From assembly GCA_963921935.1 (NCBI GenBank), contig OY998175.1, positions 178,471,262 to 178,535,261 of the forward strand: 64,000 nt of DNA, read 5' to 3'. Shown here piece by piece: positions 10,804 through 19,749 of the stretch. The position numbers were made by a program, and so were the translations under genes. This DNA is from Galeruca laticollis. Its lineage: Eukaryota > Arthropoda > Insecta > Coleoptera > Chrysomelidae. Below the pieces are notes generated by a model, which did no database searches, was not told the origin of the DNA, and saw nothing but the letters and a program-made list of their open reading frames with translations. Positions within the stretch are counted from its first letter, which is position 1, and each line of letters begins with the position of its first letter.

Positions 10804-11111
10804 TTTATCTAAATCCAAATTTTCACATTTAGACTTCTAAACACGTCATCAGCAAAGTCGACGAAAAAATCGAAGTATATTCTGGCTTCCTGATTCTATC
10901 CGCCGGACCGTTTTATGCGAAAGGTAAGTGCTAGAGCTTATGTATAAACAGATTCGGAATCAACATGGTCTGAAACTTCTCTAACGGAGAAATAGATTGA
11001 CCTCTGACCTTTATTCATTGAATTGTTTCGTTTAAATAAAGAATGAGATGATATTTTCAGGTTATTTGTATGTAACTTCTCCTTTTATTTATTCCTCTTA
11101 ATCTTCTCTTT
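10804..11111. other. No gene; part of a dispersed repeat at about 10830-10915
   Basis: The stretch CACATTTAGACTTCTAAACA, then TCGACGAAAAA..TCGAAGT and TATTCTGG, recurs in diverged form at 48030-48105. This suggests an unnamed dispersed repeat. Nothing coding is seen. Confidence 0.4.
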
Positions 11112-11662
11112 TCAAATGTATTTAAAGACAGTTATTATCATCTGCACAATACACAATGATCTCAGTTCCTTCTTGAATATAATTGATTCCAATGTCGTTG
11201 CCAGATTTATGTTGGAAATGTCGCTAGCTCTGGAAATATTGAGTTTGATGCATTTTCGATCAAATTGCAGAGGGTGTTGAATTCTGTTCTGAAAGGTTTT
11301 ATGTTTGCTTCTATTTTTTTCTTTGAACGGCTGGGTCATTTCAATAACGGATTAATTACTTTTTCTTGGATAATTTTTCCTTGGTTTCAGAAATAGAGCA
11401 GCAGTCGATATTTCTTCAGCTTCCGGTGACGATATTTTACGTTTCGAGTTTGTAGCTTCAGAATTATTGGGTTCTGTATTCATTGGTGGTAGATAAAATG
11501 CTGTAAAAGATTGCTTCGTTACCGAAGTAGGAACGCTGGTGACAGTGCCAATAGAATTAGGAATATTTATATTCTGGTTATTCAGAAAAAGCGGTTGATT
11601 ATTTCGGTGGTTAGATATAAGATTTGTAGTTGAAATATCAGCAGGTTTGTGTACTATTGGCT
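11112..11662 (-). pseudogene. Decayed ORF, possibly a LINE ORF1 C-terminal half
   Basis: A minus-strand frame runs from about 11662 to a stop near 11112 with a single internal stop near 11350. It is rich in Asn, Ser, Thr and Pro, then becomes basic (NSKRKISSPEAEE, LKPRKNYPRKSN). It ends with a segment (RASDISNINLATTLESIIFK, then ELRSLCIVQMI) whose pattern resembles the C-terminal helix of I-type ORF1 proteins. I do not recognise a definite domain. The frame's upstream side is cut by the solo LTR. Confidence 0.35.
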
Positions 11663-11681
11663 GTAACAGTTATATATTTAT

Positions 11682-12110
11682 TCTTACGAAATAACACACA
11701 AGTGTAGTCCCCGAGTCCGACTATGTCTAAACCATGTATGAAGTTTTGGCGGATGCGCAGGGATTTCTTAGAACTGTTTACGATTTTTTTGTGGCTATCT
11801 TATCTAGACATTGTTTTTGTGACTAGTCTTATCTAGAATTATCTAGTAAAAAAAAGAACCAATATATAAAGGACCGACCAGCGGGAGAAGTGAAGTTTAT
11901 AAAGTGATCTCGTGAGATAAACAAATGAACAAGTAAATAAACAGTAGTGAAGTTTTCATATAAATTAGTTTAAGTGCATATACTGTGTATATAATATGAA
12001 TTAGTTAATAGTTTAGTGAATAAATAAATTATGTAAGTGAACCTACCGTGTGTATGAATTTATCCCACCCGTCGTATAAAAACATTTAAATAAACAAGAA
12101 AAACATTAGA
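11682..12110 (+). mobile_element. Solo LTR of a Gypsy element
   Basis: The sequence parallels the 5' LTR at 48169-48633 in order: TTACGAAAT, GTGTAGTCCC.GA.TCCGACT, TTTTGGCGG, a repeated GTGAATAAATAAATTA.GTAAGTG segment, ATTTATCCCACCCG.CGTATAA and a closing AAAAACATTA. No internal retrotransposon sequence adjoins it. This fits LTR-LTR recombination that removed an element of the same family as the one at 48169-53024. I see no clear target duplication. Confidence 0.8.
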
Positions 12111-12455
12111 CTATATTTTCGTTAAATTGTGTTTCATTGTTGTTTGTTTTAAAATGTCTTTATTAACAATAGTTTAACACAGAGTATTTACAATTACATC
12201 CATGACATATACATAAAAATGAATACAAAAAGCCGATGTTCAGGCTGTCCTGTCGTAATTGTGTAATTTTGCATTTGGAACATGGCACCTTGCTGAGAGC
12301 ATAATCCATTTGTTTTTGTTGTGCAACTAACTTTGTCCCGTATTCACAAGTATGACTCCACTGCTATTTCGACTAGTATATCCCTGAAAAGCAGTTGAAA
12401 AACAGGGTTTCATTGTGTTTCATTGGTTTGTATGGGTAGAAATGATTGAATAGAG
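12111..12455. other. No gene recognised
   Basis: AT-rich sequence without motifs I can name, ending at the hAT target duplication (12448-12455). Confidence 0.5.
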
Positions 12456-12734
12456 CAGTGGTTTCCAACCCGTACGTGTCTACAGGCCACTCAATCTGAA
12501 AGGGAATTACCATGGACCAACCCTTTGTAACCAAATACAACAATTTTTAAAAACCGGTTATTATTAATTAAGAATCTATTACAATACAAACATATAAATG
12601 GTAATTTTCAGTAGGTAGGCTACATTGTATATCACAAAAAGTAAAAAATATTTCAATTGTAAATTTTCTTCACATAAATACAGTACAAAATTCCCTTAAC
12701 TGAGCATTAGAATGAAAATTTAGCTCATATTTTC

Positions 12735-13596
12735 AATGTGACTTTGTGCCACCATGTTTTTGACCAGCTGAAGTATCCTAGTAGTTAGGCTCTTGCTAAC
12801 AGCTACTCCCAAATCACTGCTTGCACTTAGCCGATTTCGATGTTTGTTTTTGATTACCAATGAAGTATAGAATCCTGCTCACTCAAAAAAGTGGTTGAAG
12901 ACATCATGAGATACAACAAATCTACTTGTCGAATCTTGGGGCTTTCTTACACCACAACGTTTCTAGCTTTATACCAGAGTCAATCGAGTCCTTGAAGCTA
13001 CTGTCATCTTGAAGTTCTGAAGTGTCCTCTTGAATATTGTAAGGAAGATCTGTAGACTTCATATTGAATGGATTTCGAACAACCTTTTTGAAAGATTCTG
13101 TTTCACTGCTTCCATGTTATGGGAAATAACGAACAAATTCAGTTTTGAAGTTGACTAAGTAGCTGAGTATGTTATACTGCAGCTGGTCTGTAACAGCAGC
13201 ATAATCCTCGTTGCCAATAAGAGTTTTTAATGTGGGGAACGATTGAAATTTTTTTTCTTCAACTTTGTCTATCCAGACATCAAAAACGGGCGAAGTTTTT
13301 TCTCGAACGTAAATATATTACTAACACCTTCCAAATTTTCGTTTCCGGATCCTTAAAGTTGTAAGTTTAGCTGGTTCAAGTAACCAAAAATATCTATCAG
13401 ATATGTGAGCTGCATCTTTAAGCTTCTTTACTCGGTTGTTCCAAGAAATGTTACTTACCTTTTAGTCTCAATAAAAAATACTTTTAACTCCTCTCTCAAC
13501 TCATATAAACGGGCCAACATATTGCTTTTTGACATCCAACGCACATCAGTATGATAAAGTAGTGTCTCGTGCTCGAAATCTAATTCCGCGCATACA
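12735..13596 (-). pseudogene. hAT transposase, C-terminal part (ZBED5/SCAND3-like)
   Basis: Immediately next to the left LTR the minus strand reads ELDFEHETLLYHTDVRWMSK, then NMLARLYELREELKVFF. This is the highly conserved L.YHT.VRWLS..N.L.R..EL region of ZBED/SCAND3-like hAT transposases. A tail reading RLSASSDLGVAVSKSL near 12800 matches the family's C-terminal block. Between them frames are disrupted by stops. It continues, across the LTR element, into 18705-18880. Confidence 0.85.
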
Positions 13597-13977
13597 TGTA
13601 GTGGTTACTTAGTAAGTGTCCCTCGTATACTTGACGTTTACCATAAAGGCATATTATCATTGAGGAAATCACTTACCTAGCAACCTGTATTCGGGAATAG
13701 AATAAACAACATCACATTTATAAAAATCACTGGGTCGAGTTTTAATACGTTAAAATACACAATTATAAATATATCGATCGACTTAGTCAAAGTATAAATA
13801 ACAATAATTCCATCCTGGTTCGTTCACTCTTATTTTATAGGAAACGTAGTTATGTTTAACTACATGTCTGACCTCTCTCTATAAGTTGTACATGTTTGTT
13901 TATATATTAACAGAACGTGCCTCCATTGATAAATGACATTGACGTTTTGTCGTTAATGTCTTTTAGGGATCACTACA
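13597..13977 (-). repeat. 3' LTR of Gypsy element 1
   Basis: 381 bp with a 7-bp terminal inverted repeat (TGTAGTG/CACTACA). It matches the 5' LTR closely but lacks about 75 bp near its right end, where the other copy has GGCCATTTCAGAGG through CTAATGTCC. Confidence 0.93.
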
Positions 13978-13995
13978 TCATCCCCTCTTGGAAGA
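13978..13995 (-). promoter_or_regulatory. Polypurine tract
   Basis: On the minus strand CTTCCAAGAGGGGATGA directly precedes the 3' LTR. This is the expected plus-strand priming site and it confirms the element's orientation. Confidence 0.7.
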
Positions 13996-14116
13996 GAAAA
14001 ATTATCATTTTAATTTTTCGATATCACTTATACCTATAACTGTTTTTAATGAATGTTTTTGTTTTGTCTCTGTTTACTTAACACTACTTGTTCGTTTATC
14101 AATACACTTCACTTAT

Positions 14117-15720
14117 TTACAAATGTTTCCGTTCTTTGTATATAAACAATCGATTCTTATGAACAATTTGTTGTTTTTTGTCTGGAGATGTAATCTCGCA
14201 ATTTACCCCCTTTATTCCCGTTATTTTAAACGGACCTAGATAATGTGGATCAAATTTATTTCTCCCTTCATTTTTTAAAATAACTAATTCCCCTATTTTA
14301 AAATTTACAGGTGAAGAATCATTTTCGCTATTATTAACTCTACTTAATTTATTATTTATTAAAAACTGTGTGGCCCTTTCGTTAGCGTATTGTAATTTGT
14401 ACTTTAATTCTTTATCATATCTTTCGAAATTGTCACACGGTTCAATTTTTACGTCTAAAAATTCTGGCAAATTGGGTTTTCTCCCATATAATAACTCAAA
14501 AGGAGTGTATCAGTGATACGTACTTGGTGTTGTATTATAGCAATATGCGAACATTCTTACAAACTCACACCAGTTATCCCTAGAATCTTTGATAAAGTGT
14601 CTTATATATTCGTTAAATGTCCTATGTAATCTTTCACAACTGCCTATTGCTTCGTGATGGTACGCAGTTGAAAAATTATGTTTTATATTTAATAGTTCCG
14701 CTAGATTCTTCATTATTTCGTTCTTATATTCCGTCCCTTGATCTGTTCTTATTTCCTTCGTCAATCCGTAATTCGGTATAAAGTTGTCGAAAATTGATTT
14801 TGCTATTGTGTGTGCTTTTTTATTCTGAACCGGTATCATTACTGCGTATTTAGTTAATTCGCATAATATTGTAATGCAATAACGATTCCCGTTGTTACTC
14901 TCTACAAACAGACCTATTGTGTCTATGTAAATAATATCAAACGGTTTTATAGATGTATCTGTGATAATTTCTCTTTGTGATTAGGCTTTGCTTTATTCAC
15001 TTGACATTCATGACAATTTTTTACATACTTCTTCACGTCTTTCTCCATGTTTTTCCACTTGAAATTTGCTCTTAGTTTCTTTAATAACCTATTATTTCCT
15101 ACATGTCCTCCAAACATTGGACCATTGTGGTATCTTTCTAATATCTTTTGGATCTCTTCTTTTTGCTGTACCGTTTTTGGTACTTCGCATATACATACTT
15201 GAATACTTTTTATCCTTTGATTTCCTACTTCTATAAATTCTTCTACTGTGCTCTTTTTAAATATATCATCATTTGTATATACTTTCATTCTTTTTACTTC
15301 ATTTCTTACCGCAAGCTCTTCAAGTTTTTCCAACGTTCGTCCTAGGTCGAAGTTGTGTAATCCGGTATTTAAGGCTTCACTAAATTTCAATTTATTTTTG
15401 ATCCGGATGCTCATCCTAAGTGAGATACGGTTATTTTCAAAGTGTAAAATTGGTAATTTATGTGCCTCAAGGTTATTTAAAACTTTTATTACTGCAGGTT
15501 TTTGTATTCTTACTTCCTTTGTTTCTACTTTATTTCTTTGATCCTTTTCTGTTTGTACTTTTTCTTTTTGCGTTTGGGCTCTTGTGATTGCCAAGACATG
15601 TGAATTATTTATGTATAAATCCTTAAGTTCTTCTATGGATATTCTCGATATGCTATCCGCGTAGTTCGCTATACCTTTAACATACTGTATTTCGAAATCA
15701 TATTCTTCCAAATCGATCAA
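14117..15720 (-). pseudogene. Gypsy pol fragment: RNase H end + integrase
   Basis: The first readable codons (DLEEYDFEIQYVKGIANYAD) are the extreme C-terminus of a Gypsy RNase H; everything upstream of it in pol is absent. A linker leads to the integrase HHCC zinc-binding region (H-x3-H as in FGGHVGNNRLLKKL, then NCHECQVNK). The core follows with Asp in IYIDTIG, Asp in IRTDQGTEYKN and Glu in HHEAIGSCERLHR. A GPF-type C-terminal module is visible (KFDPHYLGPFKITGIKG). Breaks are a frameshift near 14950 and a stop at about 14510 just before YTPFELLYGRKP. The catalytic triad itself looks intact. Confidence 0.9.
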
Positions 15721-15853
15721 ATTTCAAATTTTGCCTAGACAATGTATTCACCTCTTAATTGATTAAAACTTTTATCGCTAAAAATTTTATCCAAAATTTT
15801 CGGATGTTTCGTTATTTTCCTTATATGTGGATTTGTTCCATCCTGTATGTATT

Positions 15854-17593
15854 TCAAACTGATTCTTCCTTTCTTCTAATTTGTACTGTACTGTACACGT
15901 TGTCATTAATCATTAATGTATTATGAATTATTTGAGCTTTAGCTCCACTTTCTCTCGCCTGCTTCATGTATCTTATTATTTGTTTTCTCTGTTGCAATAT
16001 ATCTTTTGAGTAATCTTCATCAATGTATATCTTTGTTCCTTTTAGTTTATTCGTTCCGTTCAAAGTCTCTACTTTCTTATTCACATCTTTCATCATTATT
16101 AGTACTGGCCTATTTCTGTTACTGGTTTTGTTTCCTAATCTTTTACATTTCAAAATATCTGTTTTAACATCTACTGTGTTATTAACCTTGTTCATTACAT
16201 CTTCTAATTTGTTTTCTAGTTGTTCTTCATCTTCTTCGTTGTCTTCTTCTATACCATGTATTATTAAATTCTTCTCTCTAAAATTTTTCTGAGTATCTGT
16301 TATGTTTCCTTGCAAAAATTCTGTTTTTTCCTTTAGTTCCGTGTTTTCCATCCTTAAATCGTAGTTTTCCTTCTTCAATTGTGCTATTTGTCTACTCATT
16401 TCCTTAATTTTATCTTCTATCTTGCATATTCTCACATTATTGTTGACTTGATTATTGTAATTTCCATTATTATTGTATTTCCTATACTTATTAAAATTTT
16501 CGTATCTGCCGTAGTTGTTTCCTTGATTATACTGTCGAAATGTTCCTCTTGAATGATTACCGTTATAAAATCCTATGTTGTTTCCTCTCCGGTGATTATT
16601 CCTGAAGTCAAAGTTTGACTTCCTGAAGAAATTCCTGTTATCTTTCATATGTAAGACTTGTTGTTGTCCTACTATACCTTCTACTGAAACCAATTTTGAT
16701 AGTACCTCTTGTGTAGTTTCAAAACTTCCCGCTGCAATTATTGTTTTGCTTGCATCCGTTGCGGCATTCATAGTTACTGTCTTAATCGTTGCTTCTTTCG
16801 TATATGTTTTGGCTAGCCGTTCGGGCATACCTTCCGATATGTATGCTGCCTGTAATCTTTCCGCTAATTTTTCTATTTCCGTTGCATACTGTGTTACATC
16901 TTTTCCATTTTGTCTTACTTTACCAAGTTTCGCTAAGAGAAGGCTTGGATTGTCTCCTCTTATCCCTGTTTTAAGAAAGAGAAGGCTTGGATTGTCTCCT
17001 CTTATCCCTGTTTTAAGCTTATTCTTGATGTCTGCAATGGAGTTTTCCGTCGTGATTAAGCTTCTAGCTTTACCTGTTAGTCTCGTTTTTATTAGTAAAA
17101 TAGCATTTTCCTCATTACCAGTCGCGTTTATTTGTAGTAAATCTAATGAGTCTAAGAATGACTGTAATTTGCTTGCTTCGCCGTTAAACTCGTTCGGTAA
17201 AACTTTACTCGCAAAATTAAAAGCATCATTCATACTTGTCGCCATTTTTAACTGTTTGCTTATTGCTTGTAATACAACAGTGTCAATTTCCTCAAATATA
17301 GAGGTAGGTATGTCGATAATACAATTTAACGCTTGAAATGCCCTATCAGCTTTATCCCTAATCCTACTTGAATAATTTTTACAAGTCTCCTGTTGTACTG
17401 AACTTAAATTTTTCCAATTTTTGGCTATTAATTTAGCAAAATTATTATAAAGACCTACTATGCTACTAATTACTTCTATATGTATATCAGGATTTTTAGG
17501 AGTTTCTTTCTTCAAAACCCTTTTTCCCTGTTTATTAACTTCTTCCACAATTAATCGTAACTTATCTTCAAAATCTTGCCACGGTATTGACAC
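15854..17593 (-). CDS. Gag fused in frame to a LINE ORF1-like C-terminal module
   Basis: This is a 579-codon uninterrupted frame. Residues 1-330 resemble a Gypsy Gag: an alpha-helical capsid region with NEFNGEASKLQSFLDSLDLL and GNEENAILLIKTRLTGKARS. Residues 335-405 are a basic Asn/Arg/Gly-rich nucleocapsid-like stretch without zinc knuckles. Residues 410-470 form a strong coiled coil (KIEDKIKEMSRQIAQLKKEN). Residues 472-579 (REKNLIIHGIEEDNEEDEE, CKRLGNKTSNRNRPVLI, KGTKIYIDEDYS, ARESGAKAQIIHNTLMINDN) resemble the RRM-like and C-terminal domains of LINE ORF1 proteins, not Gag. A 14-residue tandem duplication (LKTGIRGDNPSLLF/L) lies near residues 190-217. The absence of stops suggests the fusion was retained for some time. 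Confidence 0.8.
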   Translation of the reverse strand: MSIPWQDFEDKLRLIVEEVNKQGKRVLKKETPKNPDIHIEVISSIVGLYNNFAKLIAKNWKNLSSVQQETCKNYSSRIRDKADRAFQALNCIIDIPTSIFEEIDTVVLQAISKQLKMATSMNDAFNFASKVLPNEFNGEASKLQSFLDSLDLLQINATGNEENAILLIKTRLTGKARSLITTENSIADIKNKLKTGIRGDNPSLLFLKTGIRGDNPSLLLAKLGKVRQNGKDVTQYATEIEKLAERLQAAYISEGMPERLAKTYTKEATIKTVTMNAATDASKTIIAAGSFETTQEVLSKLVSVEGIVGQQQVLHMKDNRNFFRKSNFDFRNNHRRGNNIGFYNGNHSRGTFRQYNQGNNYGRYENFNKYRKYNNNGNYNNQVNNNVRICKIEDKIKEMSRQIAQLKKENYDLRMENTELKEKTEFLQGNITDTQKNFREKNLIIHGIEEDNEEDEEQLENKLEDVMNKVNNTVDVKTDILKCKRLGNKTSNRNRPVLIMMKDVNKKVETLNGTNKLKGTKIYIDEDYSKDILQQRKQIIRYMKQARESGAKAQIIHNTLMINDNVYSTVQIRRKEESV

Positions 17594-17653
17594 TTAAACA
17601 AAAAAAATTCGTTCATAAGAATAGAATGAATGCATATGTACTTACAATTATTT

Positions 17654-17887
17654 TTACACGGTGAGAGTTCCTGTTGCCTGCTTTACTGCATTGCTTCGGT
17701 TGATATCCCTTTTCAACGCTCTTCGGTGCGTTTTCCATAATGACCAAACAAATTTTAAGATGAAAGCTATAGTTATAATGTATAATAATACCATTATGTG
17801 CATCGCAACATTGTCTTGCTGTACCATGAAAGTGTTGTTGACAATTCCTGTTTCTTTTGCCTCCTGTTTGGTTGATGAACCTCCCAT
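17654..17887 (-). CDS. Small N-myristoylated, single-pass membrane protein ORF
   Basis: A 77-codon frame lies between the 5' LTR and Gag. I chose the internal Met because it gives MGGSSTKQEAKE, an N-myristoylation-type start with Gly2 and small residues at 3-6. An upstream in-frame Met adds 14 residues. Residues about 27-50 (MHIMVLLYIITIAFILKFVW) form one hydrophobic helix followed by a basic segment (KTHRRALKRDINRS). Its place before gag suggests an element-encoded membrane anchor or assembly factor; that role is inference. Short leader ORFs of this general layout occur, as I recall, in some mdg1-like Gypsy elements. Confidence 0.6.
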   Translation of the reverse strand: MGGSSTKQEAKETGIVNNTFMVQQDNVAMHIMVLLYIITIAFILKFVWSLWKTHRRALKRDINRSNAVKQATGTLTV

Positions 17888-17984
17888 TGTTTCTTTTCTC
17901 CAAGGTCCCAAATTTAAATAGAAAACCATATAGTTCTACTCTTATAACATCAATTGTACCATAATTTTTCGTCTGCAGAATGAA

Positions 17985-18235
17985 ATTTCACCATTTACAA
18001 TAACCATTTGTTTCCATATTACCAATCATTACCATTTCACAATAACCATTAAATTTACCATAACCATTTAGTGCCATGTAGTGGAGATTACCATTTAACT
18101 ATCAATTTTACCATTTCCATTATACAATTACCATTTCCATTTAGTTGGCAGGATCGATGTATATTTTACCATTAGTTCGGCAGGATCGCCATGTAGTGGC
18201 GATAACCATTATACAATTAATTTTACCATTTGTTT
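17985..18235. repeat. Degenerate TTACCATT-rich leader repeats
   Basis: The untranslated leader of Gypsy element 1 is filled with variants of TTACCATT and ATAACCATT. It also carries two or three imperfect copies of a GGCAGGATCG.CATGTAGTGG block that duplicates the LTR/primer-site junction. It looks like replication slippage or repeated strand-transfer errors near the primer site. Confidence 0.7.
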
Positions 18236-18248
18236 CGCAGGATCGCCA
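18232..18248 (-). promoter_or_regulatory. Primer-binding site, probably for tRNA-Arg
   Basis: Directly inside the 5' LTR the minus strand reads TGGCGATCCTGC. This starts with the TGG expected opposite a CCA tail, and it would pair with a tRNA ending GCAGGATCG-CCA. From memory that suits an insect tRNA-Arg; this needs checking. Confidence 0.55.
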
Positions 18249-18704
18249 TGTAGTAGTTACTTAGTAAGTGTCCCTCGGATACTTGACGTTTACCATAAAG
18301 GCATATTATCATTGAGGAAATCACTTACCTAGCAACCTGTATTCGGGAATGGAATAAACAACATCACATTTATAAAAATCACTGGGTCGAGTTTTAATAC
18401 GTTAAAATACACAATTATAAATATATCGATCGACTTAGTCAAAGTATAAATAACAATAATTCCATCCTGGTTCGTTCACTCTTATTTTATAGGAAACGTA
18501 GTTATGTTTAACTACATGGCTGACCTCCCTCTATAAGTTGTACATGTTTGTTTATATATTAACAGAACGTGCCTCCATTGATAAATGACATTGGCCATTT
18601 CAGAGGAATGGTCGCTAAATACTATAATTAATATTAACCTAAATTTAACTCTTATTTCTAAACTAATGTCCTTTTGTCGTTAATGTCTTTTAGGGATCAC
18701 TACA
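18249..18704 (-). repeat. 5' LTR of Gypsy element 1
   Basis: 456 bp, TGTAG...CACTACA. It is longer than its partner by about 75 bp, with near-identity elsewhere apart from scattered substitutions. Confidence 0.93.
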
Positions 18705-18880
18705 TACATTTTTGAAAATACATGTGTGTTCTGCATTACCTTTAACAAAGTTCACTATCTTTATGACCAATTTCATGACATTAAATAAGTCTTCCGGCAT
18801 GGTTTTCAATGCTAGTGCTTGACGGTTAATTATACAGTACATCGTAACTGTATCGGGGTTCCCTTTTTACTTATGTTGGC
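18705..18880 (-). pseudogene. hAT transposase, upstream part of the split gene
   Basis: The minus strand reads INRQALALKTMPEDLFNVMK, then IVNFVKGNAEHTCIFKN up to the LTR. This is the block that precedes the L.YHT.VRW region in ZBED/SCAND3-like transposases, so the coding text continues on the other side of the LTR element at 13596. Further upstream the gene is missing and the sequence passes directly into the terminal region of the hAT element, implying an older internal deletion. Confidence 0.8.
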
Positions 18881-19114
18881 CGAATGTGATCTCAGCATTG
18901 CGGTGCTACAAGGTTCGAACGTATTTACTTAGTCTTGTATAACAAAAATCCTAATTTTGATTTAATCACGGAAAAATATTACTTTTCTTATAAGTGGACC
19001 ACCCCCGAAGCTATCACGGACCACCTTCGGTCCGCGGACCACCGGTTGGGAAACACTGAAATAGAGCAAATAGATTCTGAATGACATACCATGTGACTAG
19101 TGAGTCCTGAAAGC

Positions 19115-19507
19115 TTAGAGGCTGTATATTTTCTTTTGTAGTTTCTCTCCACCATACTTTATGATTTCTATTGGGATTCCATTTTCTCCTGCACTTTTAT
19201 TGTTTTCTAGTTCGCTTATAATTGTACATACTTCCTCTTCTGTTGGAACTTCTTCTTTTTCATCATTTTGGTCCTCATCATACACCTGCTCTTCTTTGTC
19301 GCCATTTAATAGCTGCTTAAAATACCTTGCCCGTCTGTCTATTTGATCCTTTGAGTCTCCCAGTTGCTGGCCTTCTTCGTTTTTGCAATAATTCGTTCTT
19401 GTTCTCATGTTTTGTCTTGATTTTTTTACTTCTCTATACAATGTTTTACTTTCTTTTTTATCACAGTGACCTTTTATTTGTTCTAGTAATACTTTTCCAC
19501 CCAACAT
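19115..19507 (-). pseudogene. RTE-like ORF2 fragment upstream of the RT palm
   Basis: The frame contains KSRQNMRTRTNYCKNEEGQQ, DQIDRRARYFKQLLNGD and VCTIISELENNKSAGENGIP, then IEIIKYGGEKL. These are the linker and first RT blocks of RTE-type LINEs (pattern W..YF..LLN and I..LKN.KAPG.DGIP). It ends at a stop at 19115 before the palm. The first codons (LGGK) come from the inserted satellite element, so the true gene is broken there. Confidence 0.75.
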
Positions 19508-19713
19508 ATCTAATATGCGAGAAAAGTATTGGTTTACCCCAAACGAATTTAGAAAAGTATTGGTTTACCCCAAACGAATTTTTGTTTGAGTTATTTCTAC
19601 ATTTTGCAGCAAGAACAACACGAAAAAATAGATTTTAGAAAAAAATCCTGTGTGTATGTCGTCGTCGGCCACTTTTCGTAACATGTCTTGTTGGCACGAT
19701 ACAGCCTCCGGAC
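19489..19713 (-). mobile_element. Satellite-bearing element, copy 3 (truncated, reverse orientation)
   Basis: Read on the minus strand it contains the last part of a satellite unit (CTCCGGAGGCTGTATCGTGC-like), then AAAAGTGGCCGACGACGAC, CATACACACAGGAT and GCGAGAAAAG. It ends in CATATTAGATATGTTGGGTG and GAAAAGT, matching the right arm of copy 1 at 2290-2488. A 31-bp piece (TTGGTTTACCCCAAACGAAT region) is tandemly duplicated at 19521-19582. Left arm and most satellite units are absent. Confidence 0.8.
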
Positions 19714-19749
19714 TTCAAGAAGTCACAAATTTATGAATGAATTTTGTTC

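Larger units (their letters stand above)
13597..18704 (-). mobile_element. Gypsy-type LTR retrotransposon (internally rearranged)
   Basis: Two long direct repeats (13597-13977 and 18249-18704) each start TGTAG and end CACTACA, and a 4-bp TACA duplication flanks the pair (13593-13596, 18705-18708). Genes run on the minus strand: a small membrane-protein ORF, a Gag, then the end of RNase H and an integrase. Protease, reverse transcriptase and most of RNase H are missing. It lies exactly within a hAT transposase gene. Confidence 0.93.
12456..19058 (-). mobile_element. hAT transposon split by an LTR retrotransposon
   Basis: The left end CAGTGGTTTCCAACCC (12456) is the inverted counterpart of the right end GGTTGGGAAACACTG (ending 19058), the CAG.G.TTCCCAACC terminus common in hAT elements. 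An 8-bp duplication flanks it: GAATAGAG at 12448-12455 and AAATAGAG at 19059-19066, one mismatch. Transposase coding sequence on the minus strand is present on both sides of the nested Gypsy element. Without that insert the hAT is only about 1.5 kb, so it was already a deletion derivative. Confidence 0.9.

Noticed and set aside
14117..17929. Forward-strand ORFs within Gypsy element 1, including a 196-codon hydrophobic one (16746-17336)
   Set aside because: They are antisense shadows of the Gag and pol frames; their hydrophobicity comes from reading A-rich sense codons in reverse.
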